A stretch of DNA of 64,000 nucleotides from Mycobacteriales bacterium (GCA_035714365.1 DASTMB010000025.1:17024-81023), one strand, 5' to 3'. Shown: positions 51,872 to 60,441, counted from the stretch's first letter. Notes: generated from the letters alone by a model not told the origin. Translations and numbers: made by a program.

Positions 51872-53260
51872 ATGCTCGACGAATCCGATGTCCGCGCCGC
51901 GCTCGACGCCGCGCTGTCCTCCGGCGGCGACTGGGCCGAGGTCTACGCCGACCGCCGCGACTCCACCTCGATCCGGGTGGAGGACCGCCGCGTCGAGGAG
52001 CTGACGAGCGGCCGCGACCAGGGCGCCGGCATCCGCGTCGTGCGCGGCAGCCAGGCGGCGTACGCATACACCAACGTGCTGTCCCGCTACTCGCTGGTCG
52101 AGGCGGCGAAGGCCGCGGCGGCCGGCATCCAGGGCGCCGTCGCCGGCGCGCCCACCGTGGTCGACCTGACCCGCGCGGTGCCGCCGGTGACGCACCCGGT
52201 CGCGCGGTCGCCGCGCGACGCGGAGAAGGCGGAGAAGGTCGCGATCACCCGCCGCGCCGAGGAGGCCGCGTGGGCGCAGGGCGGCGAGGTCCGCCAGGTG
52301 CTCGCGTCGTACGCCGACGTCGTGCAGCGGGTGTTCGTCGCCAACTCGCTCGGTCACCTCTCCGACGAGACCCGTACCCGCACCCGGCTCGCCTGCCAGG
52401 TCGTCGCCGTGCGCGGCGACCTCGTGCAGACGGGCTTCGAGGGGCCGGGGGCGTCGCGCGGGCTCGAGCTGTTCGAGGAGAGCCCACCCGAACGCATCGG
52501 GGAGGAGGCCGCGCAGCGGGCGTTGCGGCTGCTCGACTCGATCCCGTCGCCGGCCGGCGAGATGACCGTCGTGCTCAACGCGGGCGGCGGCGGCGTGCTG
52601 TTCCACGAGGCGTGCGGGCACGGCCTGGAGGCCGACGCGATCGCCAAGGACACCACCGTCTACGCGCACACGAAGGGTCAGCGCGTCGGCTCGGAGATCT
52701 TCCACGGCGTCGACGACGCGAGCGACCCGAACATGTGGGGCTCGTTCGAGTTCGACGACGAGGGGACGCCCGCGCAGCGGACCGTGCTGTTCGAGGGCGG
52801 GGTGCAGACCGGCGAGATGTCGGACCGGATCAACGCCGCGCGGCTCGGCGTGCGCGCCTCCGGCAACGGCCGGCGCCAGTCGTACGCGCACCTGCCGATC
52901 CCGCGGATGACCAACTCGTACGTGCTGCCCGGCGACAGCGACCCGGCGCTGATCCTCGCCGACGTGTCGTACGGCCTCTACGCCGACGGGCTCGGCGGCG
53001 GCGAGGTCAACCCGGCCACTGGCGACTTCGTGTTCGGCATCACCGAGGCGTACCTCATCGAGAACGGCCGGCTCACCCAGCGGGTCCGCGGCGCCAACCT
53101 CATCGGCAACGGCCCGCAGGCGATCTCGCTGGTCGACGCCGTCGGCTCCGACTTCGCGGTGAAGCAGGGGATGTGCGGCAAGGACGGGCAGTGGGTGCCC
53201 GCCGGGTTCGGGACGCCGACGTTGCGGATCGCGCGGCTCACGGTCGGGGGGACGGGCTGA
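51872..53260 (+). CDS. tldD: TldD metalloprotease subunit
   Basis: This 462-residue protein carries the zinc motif H245-E-A-C-G-H250 (VLFHEACGHGLEADAI) in the TldD fold. The start LDESDVRAALDAALSSGGDWAEVYADRR and the end GFGTPTLRIARLTVGGTG are typical. With PmbA it forms a protease that trims unfolded peptides and matures RiPPs such as microcin B17 in other bacteria. The gene starts without a leader and overlaps the pmbA ATG by one base. Confidence 0.96.
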   Translation: MLDESDVRAALDAALSSGGDWAEVYADRRDSTSIRVEDRRVEELTSGRDQGAGIRVVRGSQAAYAYTNVLSRYSLVEAAKAAAAGIQGAVAGAPTVVDLTRAVPPVTHPVARSPRDAEKAEKVAITRRAEEAAWAQGGEVRQVLASYADVVQRVFVANSLGHLSDETRTRTRLACQVVAVRGDLVQTGFEGPGASRGLELFEESPPERIGEEAAQRALRLLDSIPSPAGEMTVVLNAGGGGVLFHEACGHGLEADAIAKDTTVYAHTKGQRVGSEIFHGVDDASDPNMWGSFEFDDEGTPAQRTVLFEGGVQTGEMSDRINAARLGVRASGNGRRQSYAHLPIPRMTNSYVLPGDSDPALILADVSYGLYADGLGGGEVNPATGDFVFGITEAYLIENGRLTQRVRGANLIGNGPQAISLVDAVGSDFAVKQGMCGKDGQWVPAGFGTPTLRIARLTVGGTG

Positions 53261-54612
53261 TGGGCGACCTGCTGGACCTGGCGTCGCGCGTCGTCGGCTG
53301 GGCGGGCGACCGCGAGGGCGTCGAGGCGTTCGCGGTCCACTCCGTCGACACGTCGGTCACGGCGTTCGACGGGGAGGTCGAGTCGCTGTCGTCGTCGGAG
53401 ACGCGCGGCGTCGGCGTGCGCGTCGTGGTCGACGGGCGGATGGGCTTCGCGTCCACGTCCGACGTCACCGACGACGGCCTCGCCTACGCGCTGTCCGAGG
53501 CGCGATCCAACGCCGCGCTCGGCACCCCCGACCCCGGCAACGTGCTGCCCGCCCCCGCCGCCTACTCCGACGTCGACGGGATCTTCGTCGGCGGGCTCGA
53601 GTCGGTCGAGGCCGCGCGCAAGGTGTCCGCCGCACTCGAGCTCGAACGCCTCACCCGCGCCGCGCACGAGCTGGTCAGCGGCGTCGACAGCGCGACGTAC
53701 GGCGACAGCCGTTCCTCCGTCGCGATCGCGTCGACGGCCGGCGTCGCCGCCGAGTACGCCCGCACCGACGTCTACGCCTACGTCGCCGCGCTCGCGCGGA
53801 CGGCCGACGAGACGCAGACCGGGCTCGGGCTCACCCAGGGCCGGTCGTTCGACGACCTCGACCTCGCCGCCGCAGCGCACGAGGCGGCGGTGCGGGCGAC
53901 CCGGCTGCTCGGCGCGCGCAAGCCGGCGACCGCGCGGGTGCCGGTGGTGTTCGACCCGCTGGTGACGGCGTCGTTCCTCGGCGTGCTCGCCTCCGCGCTG
54001 ACCGCGGAGGCGGTGCAGAAGGGGCGTTCGCTGTTCGCGTCGCGGGTGGGGGAGCCCGTTGCGCGGGAGACGTTCAGCCTGGTGGACGACGGGCGGATCA
54101 CCGAGGGCGCGGCGGCGGCGCCGTTCGACGACGAGGGCGTGCCGACGCGGCGGACGCCGGTGGTCGAGCACGGCGTGCTCCAGGGGTTCCTGCACAACAC
54201 GGAGACGGCCGCCCGCGCCGGCGGCTCCGCCGCCTCGACCGGCAACGCGTCGCGGTCCGGCTTCAACGGTTCGCCCGGCGTCGCGCCCACCAACCTGTAC
54301 CTGGACGGCGTGACCGTGCCGCCGGTGGAGATCCTGGCGCGGGCCGAGGGCGGCCTGTACGTGCAGGACGTCAGCGGGCTGCACTCGGGCACCAACCCGG
54401 TGAGCGGTGAGTTCAGCGTCGGCGCGACCGGCCTGTGGATCCGCGGCGGGGCGCTGGAGGAGCCGGTGCGCGAGGTGACCGTGTCGTCGACGCTGGTCGA
54501 GATGCTGCTGGCCATCTCGGCGCTGGGCGACGACCGGCGGTTCTTCCCGTTCGGCGGCTCGTACGGCGGCGCCACGGCGCTGCTCGCGGAGATGACGGTC
54601 GCGGGCGCGTAG
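53260..54612 (+). CDS. pmbA: TldE/PmbA metalloprotease partner subunit
   Basis: This 450-residue TldD-like protein lacks the HExxxH zinc motif, as expected for the PmbA/TldE half. Family marks are VTAFDGEVESLSSSETRGVGVRVV, the NTETAARAGGSAASTGNASR segment and SGTNPVSGEFSVGATGLWIRGG. It shapes the substrate tunnel of the TldD/E heterodimer. It is translationally coupled to tldD. A GC-only spacer of about 130 bp separates it from the convergent AGPS-like gene. Confidence 0.94.
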   Translation: MGDLLDLASRVVGWAGDREGVEAFAVHSVDTSVTAFDGEVESLSSSETRGVGVRVVVDGRMGFASTSDVTDDGLAYALSEARSNAALGTPDPGNVLPAPAAYSDVDGIFVGGLESVEAARKVSAALELERLTRAAHELVSGVDSATYGDSRSSVAIASTAGVAAEYARTDVYAYVAALARTADETQTGLGLTQGRSFDDLDLAAAAHEAAVRATRLLGARKPATARVPVVFDPLVTASFLGVLASALTAEAVQKGRSLFASRVGEPVARETFSLVDDGRITEGAAAAPFDDEGVPTRRTPVVEHGVLQGFLHNTETAARAGGSAASTGNASRSGFNGSPGVAPTNLYLDGVTVPPVEILARAEGGLYVQDVSGLHSGTNPVSGEFSVGATGLWIRGGALEEPVREVTVSSTLVEMLLAISALGDDRRFFPFGGSYGGATALLAEMTVAGA

Positions 54613-54746
54613 CCGCGCCGGGCCGCAACCGGCCGCGGCGGCCGCGGCGGCCGGGGCGGCGGCGGCGTGCCGGCGGCACATCCGCGTGCGCCGCCGTGTG
54701 CCCGGCCCGCGCCGTGCCGCCCCGCCGTCCGCGCCCGCCCGCCGCG

Positions 54747-56330
54747 TCAGCGCGGGTCGAGCAGCACGCCCGGGTTGAGGACGCCGGCCGGGTCGAGCGC
54801 GTCCTTCGCCGCGCGCAGCGCGCGGGCGAACGGCTCCGGCCGCTGCCGGTCGTACCACGGCCGGTGGTCGCGGCCGACCGCGTGGTGGTGCGTGATCGTG
54901 CCGCCGGCGGCGAGGATCGCCTCGCTCGCGGCGGCCTTCACCTCCGCCCACTGCGCGAGCTCGCTGCCCCGCCGGGCCGGTGCGAGCACCGTGAAGTACG
55001 GCGCCGCGCCGTCGGGATAGACGTGCGTCAGCCGGCAGGTCACGTGCCCGGCGCCGGCGACCCGGTGCAGCGCGTCCGTCGTCGCCGCCCGCACCGCCGC
55101 CACGAACGCCGGCAGCCGGTCCCACGTCGCCGCCGTCTCGAACGTCTCCGTCAGCACGCCCAGCAGCACGAGCTGGTCGCGCAGGTACGGCGCCCGCACG
55201 AACGTCTCCCGCCACTGCCCGCTCGCCGCGTCCCGGTCGGCGCCGCCGCCCCCGCCGCCTCCGAGCGGCTCGCCGCCGGAGTCGCGCGCGACCGCGACGG
55301 CGCGCGCGAGGTCGGCGTCCACCGGTGCCGACGGCGACTCGAACGCCAGCACCAGCACCGCCCGGCCGTCCGCCAGCGTCCCGGTCAGCCGCGCCTCGGT
55401 GCCGTCGACCAGGCGGCAGCCGGCCGGCGCCAGCCCGGCCTGCACGATCCGGCGCACCGCTTCGGCGCCGTCCTCGAACGACGCGAACGCCACCGAGGCA
55501 CCCGCGCGGAACTCCGGCCGCGCCTGGAGCCGCACCCACGCCTCGGTGACGACGCCGAGCGCGCCCTCGCTGCCGAGCAGCAGCCGGTCCGGGGACGGGC
55601 CGGCGCCGGAGCCGGGCAGCCGCCGCGACTCCCACCGCCCGGTCGGCGTGACCGCCCGCACCGACTCGACCAGGTCGTCGACGTGCGTCAGCCGCGTCGC
55701 GTAGTGCCCGGCGGCGCGGGTGGCGATCCAGCCGCCGAGCGTGGAGCGTTCGAACGACTGGGGGTAGAAGCGCAGCGTCAGGCCGTGCGGGCGCAGACCG
55801 CGTTCCAGGTCGGGGCCGAACGCCCCGGCCTGGATCCGCGCGGCGCGGGACGTGGCGTCGACCTCCTCGACCCGGCCGAGGGCGGCGAGGTCGAGGGAGA
55901 CGGTGCCGGCGTAGATGTCGCCGACGGCGGGCTCGACGCCGCCGACGACGCTGGTCCCGCCGCCGAACGGCACGACCGCCGCCCGCGCGCCCGCCACCCA
56001 GTCGAGCAGCGCGGCGACGTCGTCCTCGCTCCGCGGCCGGACGACGAGGTCGGGCGGGTGCTCGACCTGCGCGCGCAGGCCGCGGACGACGTCGCGGTAG
56101 CTCCGCCCGAACGCGTGCCGTGCCCGGTCTACCGGCTCCGTCGAGCCGAGCGCGGCGAGCGTCTCCGGCAACGTCACCCGCGGCGCCGGCAGCGGCCCGA
56201 GCGCCGCCGGTGTCTCGGGCGGCTGCACCGGGAAGCCGAGCACCTCGGCGAAGTACGGTGCCGCCGCCGCGAGGTCCGCCGCGCGCGGCTCGTCGCCCGG
56301 GCCGCCCCAGCCCCAGATCGCGTACGTCAC
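54747..56330 (-). CDS. FAD-binding oxidase related to alkyldihydroxyacetonephosphate synthase (AGPS)
   Basis: This 527-residue VAO-type flavoprotein has an FAD_binding_4 half with VVPFGGGTSVVGGVE and YPQSFERSTLGGWIATRAAG. The C-terminal FAD-oxidase half ends TITHHHAVGRDHRPWYDR (H481-H483). The His cluster, GR(D) and ALDPAGVLNPG are characteristic of the AGPS branch, which in animals makes the ether bond of ether lipids. Bacterial members may use other substrates. A Gly-rich insertion (EPLGGGGGGGADRD) is unusual. The GTG start overlaps the SAF gene stop. Confidence 0.88.
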   Translation of the reverse strand: MTYAIWGWGGPGDEPRAADLAAAAPYFAEVLGFPVQPPETPAALGPLPAPRVTLPETLAALGSTEPVDRARHAFGRSYRDVVRGLRAQVEHPPDLVVRPRSEDDVAALLDWVAGARAAVVPFGGGTSVVGGVEPAVGDIYAGTVSLDLAALGRVEEVDATSRAARIQAGAFGPDLERGLRPHGLTLRFYPQSFERSTLGGWIATRAAGHYATRLTHVDDLVESVRAVTPTGRWESRRLPGSGAGPSPDRLLLGSEGALGVVTEAWVRLQARPEFRAGASVAFASFEDGAEAVRRIVQAGLAPAGCRLVDGTEARLTGTLADGRAVLVLAFESPSAPVDADLARAVAVARDSGGEPLGGGGGGGADRDAASGQWRETFVRAPYLRDQLVLLGVLTETFETAATWDRLPAFVAAVRAATTDALHRVAGAGHVTCRLTHVYPDGAAPYFTVLAPARRGSELAQWAEVKAAASEAILAAGGTITHHHAVGRDHRPWYDRQRPEPFARALRAAKDALDPAGVLNPGVLLDPR

Positions 56331-57121
56331 GGCGGTGCTCCGGGCGCGCGGAGGGCGGGGGTGAGGCGTTCGGCGGCGGTGGCCGCGGCGAGCGCGCGCG
56401 CGACGGCCGGCGTGCAGGCGACGACGACCAGCGCGCCGTCGCCGGCGCCGGTCGCGTCGGCGGGCGGCACGACGAGGACGACCACGTCGGCGGCGACGAC
56501 CCGCGCGCGCGGTGTGTTCGCGGGAGCCGCTCCGGGCGCCGCGCCGGGGGCGCCCGGCGCCGCGGCCCCAGGTGGCGAGGGCGGCGGTACGCCGGGCGCG
56601 CCGGGCGACGGCCCGCTCCCCGGTGGCGCGTCCGCCGGCGGCTCGCCGGACGGTGGCGGGTCCGGCGACGGTCCGCCGTCGGGCGGCGCGGTGAGCACGT
56701 CGATCCGGTCACCCGCGTGCAGCAGCGCGACCGCTCCAGCGTCGGCGAACCGCACCGGCACCGCCACCAGCCCGCGCCCGAACGCCGCGAGCAGGGCCGG
56801 GCCGAGCAGCCGCACGTCGGTCAGCGGCTCGCCGGCGCGGACCGGGCCCGCCACCAGCCGCCCGAGCACGGCGGCGCCGGGCCGCAGCGCGCCCGCGGGC
56901 ACCGCGGCCGCCGGGAGCGCGAGCGGCCGCAGGTCGGCCACCGCGAGCGGCGCGCCCGCGGTGAGGTCGCGGGCGGCGGCGAGCACCGTCACCGTCGGGG
57001 CCGCCGCCGGGCGGACGGCCGAGAGCGCGACGAGCACGGCGAGGCCGGCGAGCAGCGCCGCCAGCGGACGGCGCCGCACCGCGGCCGCCCGGCGCAGAGA
57101 GGTCCAGCGCACCGGCGTCAC
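56327..57121 (-). CDS. SAF-domain protein (CpaB/RcpC-like) with long Pro-rich insert
   Basis: This 264-residue protein has one N-terminal membrane helix (RRPLAALLAGLAVLVALSAV) and a SAF domain (about 40-120: TVTVLAAARDLTAGAPLAVADLRPL...GRLVAGPVRAGEPLTDVRLLG). It continues with DRIDVLTAPPD, a Pro/Gly/Ala-rich stretch of about 55 residues, and VVVLVVPPADATGAGDGALVVVA. This matches CpaB-like proteins of Flp pili, but no other pilus genes are near. The GTG at 57121 overlaps the MTAP stop (GTGA). An alternative GTG at 57112 is possible. Confidence 0.82.
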   Translation of the reverse strand: MTPVRWTSLRRAAAVRRRPLAALLAGLAVLVALSAVRPAAAPTVTVLAAARDLTAGAPLAVADLRPLALPAAAVPAGALRPGAAVLGRLVAGPVRAGEPLTDVRLLGPALLAAFGRGLVAVPVRFADAGAVALLHAGDRIDVLTAPPDGGPSPDPPPSGEPPADAPPGSGPSPGAPGVPPPSPPGAAAPGAPGAAPGAAPANTPRARVVAADVVVLVVPPADATGAGDGALVVVACTPAVARALAAATAAERLTPALRAPGAPP

Positions 57122-57933
57122 CCCGTGAAGTCCGCGCCGGCGAGGGCGTTCGGGCAGGGGCACGCGCGGGTCTCCGGCAGCGCGGGCAGGAGCGCGTGGA
57201 GGAGCGTGCGGAGGCGGGCGTTGTTGTCGCCGAAGACGCGGAACACCTCGTCGGCGGTGACGGCCGGGACGCCGGGGACGCCGACGTCGTAGTCGGTGAT
57301 GAGGGCGATCGACGTGTAGCAGAGCTCGAGCTCGCGGGCGAGGACCGCCTCCGGGTGGCCGGTCATGTTGACGACGGACCAGCCGGCGGCGGCGTACCAC
57401 CGGGACTCGGCGCGCGTGGAGAACCGCGGCCCCTCCACGACGACCATCGTCCCGCCGTCGTGGACGCGGATGCCCTGCGCGCGGGCGGCGGCGAGCGCGG
57501 CCGCGCGGCCGTCGGGGCAGTACGGGTCGGCGAACGACACGTGCACCGCCCGGTCGTCGTAGAACGTCTGGGCGCGCCCGGACGTGCGGTCGACGAGCTG
57601 GTCGCACACCACGAAGTCGCCCGGGTGGACGTCGGACCGCAACGACCCCGCCGCGCACGGCGCGACGACCTGCGTCACGCCGAGAGAACGCATCGCCCAG
57701 AGGTTGGCGCGGTACGGGATCCGGTGCGGCGGGAAGCGGTGGTCGCGCCCGTGCCGGGGCAGGAACGCGACCCGGCGCCCCTCGATCGCGCCGACGACGA
57801 CCGGCGCGGACGGCGGGCCGTACGGCGTGTCGACGGCGACCTCGTCCGCCTCGTCGAGCAGCGAGTAGAAGCCGGACCCGCCGAACACGCCGACCTCGGC
57901 GCGCGCGTCGGCGACGGGCGGCAGCTGGACCAT
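57118..57933 (-). CDS. mtnP: S-methyl-5'-thioadenosine (or purine nucleoside) phosphorylase
   Basis: This 271-residue enzyme has the MTAP signatures GVFGGSGFYSLLDEA, FLPRHGRDHRFPPHRIPYRANLWAM, APCAAGSL, VVVEGPRFSTRAESRWYAAAGWSVVNMTGHPEAVLARELELCY and ITDYDVG. It splits methylthioadenosine to adenine and methylthioribose-1-phosphate. GGAGG is 5 nt before the ATG at 57933; a GTG two codons upstream would overlap that site, so the ATG is preferred. The C-terminus has a Cys pair (ACPCPN). It is the first gene of a three-gene overlapping operon. Confidence 0.93.
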   Translation of the reverse strand: MVQLPPVADARAEVGVFGGSGFYSLLDEADEVAVDTPYGPPSAPVVVGAIEGRRVAFLPRHGRDHRFPPHRIPYRANLWAMRSLGVTQVVAPCAAGSLRSDVHPGDFVVCDQLVDRTSGRAQTFYDDRAVHVSFADPYCPDGRAAALAAARAQGIRVHDGGTMVVVEGPRFSTRAESRWYAAAGWSVVNMTGHPEAVLARELELCYTSIALITDYDVGVPGVPAVTADEVFRVFGDNNARLRTLLHALLPALPETRACPCPNALAGADFTG

Positions 57934-58013
57934 CGGCACCTCCGGGATCGGGTGCCGGGAACACTAGTGAGGCCGTGGGACAGGATTTAAGGCCCCGCGC
58001 CGGATCTGTGGAT

Positions 58014-58343
58014 TCAGCTCGCCGCGGCGTCGGTGCCTGTGGACGGAGCGGCCGCGGGGGCGGCCGGCTTGGCGTCGCCCTTGGCGTCGCCGCCGGACGA
58101 GCCGCTGTCGGACGACGGCGTGGCGGACCCGGACGACCCGCCGGACGAGCCGGAGCCGGAGGACTTGCCGCGGCTGTCGGTCTTGTAGAAGCCGGAGCCC
58201 TTGAAGACCACACCCACCGGCTGGAACACCTTGCGCAACGCGCCCCCGCAGGCGGGGCACTCGGTCAGCGCGGGGTCGGTGATCCGCTGCACGACCTCGT
58301 GACGTTCGGCGCAGACGGTGCAGGCGTACTCGTACGTCGGCAC
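58014..58343 (-). CDS. FmdB-type zinc-ribbon protein
   Basis: This 109-residue protein starts with the FmdB zinc ribbon MPTYEYACTVCAERHEVVQR...CPACGG (two CxxC pairs), then the conserved KVFQPVGVVFKGSGFYKTD. A Gly/Ser/Ala-rich disordered tail ends in ASTG-like repeats. The biochemical role of FmdB is not settled. A CIRCE-like heat-shock operator lies 20 bp upstream, suggesting HrcA control. Confidence 0.9.
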   Translation of the reverse strand: MPTYEYACTVCAERHEVVQRITDPALTECPACGGALRKVFQPVGVVFKGSGFYKTDSRGKSSGSGSSGGSSGSATPSSDSGSSGGDAKGDAKPAAPAAAPSTGTDAAAS

Positions 58344-58362
58344 GGCGGGAGCTCCTCGGGCG

Positions 58363-58389
58363 TTAGCACTCGTGGGTTGCGACTGCTAA
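58363..58389 (-). promoter_or_regulatory. CIRCE-like HrcA operator upstream of the FmdB gene
   Basis: TTAGCACTC, 9 nt, then GACTGCTAA matches the CIRCE consensus (TTAGCACTC-N9-GAGTGCTAA) at 17 of 18 arm positions. It sits 20-46 bp before the fmdB ATG. The other neighbour (VOC gene) starts about 100 bp on the other side. CIRCE is the binding site of the heat-shock repressor HrcA. Confidence 0.7.
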
Positions 58390-58492
58390 TGATGCGCCAG
58401 CGGCCGCGCCGCGTCCAGCCGCCGCGGCGGAATGCTTGCGTACGCAACGACGTTCACCCGGGTAGACGATGCTCCCGAAGGAGGCCCCGGCC

Positions 58493-58996
58493 ATGCCGAT
58501 CCACCGGCTCAACCACGCGGTGCTGTACGTGCGCGACGTCGAGCGCAGCGTCGCGTTCTACACGGACGTGCTCGGCTTCCGGGTGGTCAACGCGATGCCG
58601 GGCGCGGCGTTCGTGCAGGCGCCGGGGTCGACGAACGACCACGACCTCGGGCTGTTCCAGATCGGTGCCGCGGCCGGGCCGTCAGAGGCCGGGCGCGCGA
58701 CCGTCGGGCTGTACCACCTGGCCTGGGAGGTCGACACGCTCGCCGAGCTGGCCCGGCTCGCCGGCGTCCTCGCCGAGCACGGCGCGCTCGTCGGCGCCTC
58801 CGACCACGGCACGACCAAGAGCCTGTACGCGCACGACCCGGACGGGCTGGAGTTCGAGGTCGCGTGGGTGGTGCCGGCGGCGCTGCTGGACGACGCCGCG
58901 CACGGCGTACGGATCGCGCCGCTCGACCTGCCGAAGGAGATCGCACGCTACGGCGCGGACACCCGCGGCGGCGTCGGGATCTCCGTCCCGGCGTAA
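58493..58996 (+). CDS. VOC-family (glyoxalase/extradiol dioxygenase-like) protein
   Basis: This 167-residue protein has two VOC repeats: IHRLNHAVLYVRDVERSVAFYTDVLGFRVV and LYHLAWEVDTLAELARLAGVLAEHGALV...SLYAHDPDGLEFEVAW. Putative metal ligands are H7 of the first half, H of LYHLAWEV and E of LEFEV. The group resembles CatE-like dioxygenases, but the reaction is not predictable. AAGGAGG lies 8 nt before the chosen ATG. A further in-frame ATG 24 bases upstream would place that ribosome site inside the gene. Confidence 0.88.
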   Translation: MPIHRLNHAVLYVRDVERSVAFYTDVLGFRVVNAMPGAAFVQAPGSTNDHDLGLFQIGAAAGPSEAGRATVGLYHLAWEVDTLAELARLAGVLAEHGALVGASDHGTTKSLYAHDPDGLEFEVAWVVPAALLDDAAHGVRIAPLDLPKEIARYGADTRGGVGISVPA

Positions 58997-59003
58997 TCCG
59001 AAT

Positions 59004-59035
59004 GGGTGAGATATCACCCGGATGAGTTCTCACCC
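59004..59035. repeat. Operator-like cluster of GGGTGA/TCACCC half-sites
   Basis: GGGTGA-GATA-TCACCC (59004-59019) is a perfect 6-bp palindrome. A further TCTCACCC at 59028-59035 pairs with GGGTGAGA at 59004-59011. The cluster lies just after the VOC stop and about 30 bp before the promoter of the secreted-protein gene. Confidence 0.45.
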
Positions 59036-59063
59036 GCATTTTGGGCGAACGCCGCCTGCGCTA

Positions 59064-59094
59064 TTGACGCGGTAATGCCCGCAATGGCTAACTT
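59064..59094 (+). promoter_or_regulatory. Candidate sigma-70 promoter for the secreted-protein gene
   Basis: TTGACG (59064-59069) and TAACTT (59089-59094) are separated by 19 bp. The implied start near 59101 leaves a leader of about 65 nt ending in GGAGG before the ATG at 59165. The spacer is longer than ideal. Confidence 0.4.
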
Positions 59095-59164
59095 GCGCCG
59101 CCTGCACCGCTGGTCCCCTATATCCCGCCGTCGCGGCGGGAGCCCGCGGTGCGATGGAGGATCC

Positions 59165-59800
59165 ATGCGCATCAAGCGTCTCGCGGTCGCGGCCATCGCC
59201 GTTGCCGCGCTCGTCCCCGGCTTCACCACCTCGGCGTCCGCCGACAACGGCCCGCTCATCGGCTCCATCTGCGGCTTCACCTCCACGAACGACGAGACGG
59301 GCGTGGTCAACCAGGACCCGGCGCACCAGTACGGCGAGCTGCACATGGGCCCGCTCCTGCTCGGGTCGCTCGGCTCGCTGTTCCCGCTGACGGTCCCGCC
59401 GGCGGTCCCGCCGACGGTGCCGACCCTGCCGCCCACGCCCCCGCAGCTCGCGAAGTCCGGCACGCTGCGCTGCTGGATCCAGACGTCGCCCGAGTACGAC
59501 TACACCAACGCGCCGAACAACGAGGCGAACACGTACCCGTACGGCTACCTCAGCCTGGGCCCGCTCTCCGGCCTCGAGGTCCAGTGCAACAACGGCGTCT
59601 GCGCCGGCGGTGGCGCGATCGAGTACGACGCCGCGGTTACCGCGGACGTCTACCTCTGCATCAGCGTGACGGACATCGACGGCGTCGCGACCAACGACTG
59701 GCTCTGGGACGACGACTACTACGCGCCCGAGGACGGCGACCTCGTGCCGTGGAACTCGACCTCGCACCCGGTGTGCGGCCTGGCGATCTCCGCGGGCTGA
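59165..59800 (+). CDS. Secreted Cys-containing protein, paralogue of the 29.7-kb gene
   Basis: This 211-residue protein has signal peptide LAVAAIAVAALVPGFTTSASA. The mature domain reads CGFTSTNDETGVVNQDPAHQ, YGELHMGPLLLGSL, a Pro-rich insert (PPAVPPTVPTLPPTPP), LRCWIQTSPEYDYTNAP, ADVYLCISVTDIDG and NDWLWDDDYY, ending HPVCGLAISAG. The same ordered motifs occur in the C-terminal half of the gene at 29723, so the two form a paralogous secreted family. Function is unknown. GGAGG precedes the ATG, and a strong hairpin follows the stop. Confidence 0.8.
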   Translation: MRIKRLAVAAIAVAALVPGFTTSASADNGPLIGSICGFTSTNDETGVVNQDPAHQYGELHMGPLLLGSLGSLFPLTVPPAVPPTVPTLPPTPPQLAKSGTLRCWIQTSPEYDYTNAPNNEANTYPYGYLSLGPLSGLEVQCNNGVCAGGGAIEYDAAVTADVYLCISVTDIDGVATNDWLWDDDYYAPEDGDLVPWNSTSHPVCGLAISAG

Positions 59801-59813
59801 CCTGAACGACCAC

Positions 59814-59847
59814 GAGCCGGGGGTCCGCGTCAGCGGGCCCCCGGCTC
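59814..59847. terminator. Bidirectional terminator hairpin
   Basis: A 15-bp stem (59814-59828 with 59833-59847, one T-G pair) has the 4-nt loop GTCA. An outer GAACGAC/GTCGTTC pair extends it. It overlaps the stop of the convergent folate gene at 59830. Confidence 0.72.
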
Positions 59848-60441
59848 CGTCGTTCCCGGCCGCAGCACCCGGGTGGGCGTCACCACCACGTCCACCGGCC
59901 GGTCGTGCGGCTCGACCGGTACCTCGGCGACGACCTCCTCGTCCCGCACCGCCGCCACCACCGGGACCGTGACACCGCGCAGCGCGCGGTCGTACGACCC
60001 GCCGCCGCGCCCCAGCCGCCGCCCCGCCGCGTCGAACGCCACCCCCGGCACGACCACTACGTCCGCGCCGGCGAGCGCGGCGCCCGCCGATGGCGGCGAG
60101 AGCAGCCCGAGCCGCCCCGGCACCAACGTCCCCGAGTGGACGCCCCACGACAGCGACGCGTCCGCCTCCAGCACCGGCAGCAGCACGGTCACCCCGCGCG
60201 CGGCCAGAGTGGAGAGCAGCACGGTGGTCGGCGGCTCCGTCCCGACCCCCACGTACGCCGCCACGACGGCGGCGCCGGCGACCTCCGGCAGCGCCAGCAG
60301 CCGTTCGCAGAGCACCGCGCCCAGTGCCTCGCGCTCACCAGGAGGCACCGCCGCGCGGGCCTCCGACACCCGCAGCCGGAGCGCGCGTTTCGCCGCGACG
60401 GTCGCGTTCACCGCACGTTCGCCGCCCACGGGTGCGAGCAT
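59830..60441 (-). CDS. 5-formyltetrahydrofolate cyclo-ligase
   Basis: This protein of about 203 residues has the MTHFS fold: AAKRALRLRVSEARAAV at the start (ATP-binding basic helix), AAYVGVGTEPPT, and the diagnostic PGVAFDAAGRRLGRGGGSYDRAL. It converts 5-formyl-THF to methenyl-THF with ATP. The ATG at 60441 is taken, but the family's usual start would fit the GTG at 60411, and a TTG at 60450 is also open. None has a strong ribosome site. Confidence 0.92.
   Translation of the reverse strand: MLAPVGGERAVNATVAAKRALRLRVSEARAAVPPGEREALGAVLCERLLALPEVAGAAVVAAYVGVGTEPPTTVLLSTLAARGVTVLLPVLEADASLSWGVHSGTLVPGRLGLLSPPSAGAALAGADVVVVPGVAFDAAGRRLGRGGGSYDRALRGVTVPVVAAVRDEEVVAEVPVEPHDRPVDVVVTPTRVLRPGTTEPGAR

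Noticed and set aside
54613..54746. Small gene in the GC-only spacer between pmbA and the AGPS-like gene
   Set aside because: It is low complexity with almost no A or T, has no ribosome site and no plausible peptide. It is treated as a convergent spacer.
56327..57121. Part of a Flp/Tad pilus locus
   Set aside because: Only a CpaB-like SAF protein is present; no ATPase, secretin, prepilin or TadE/F gene is adjacent.
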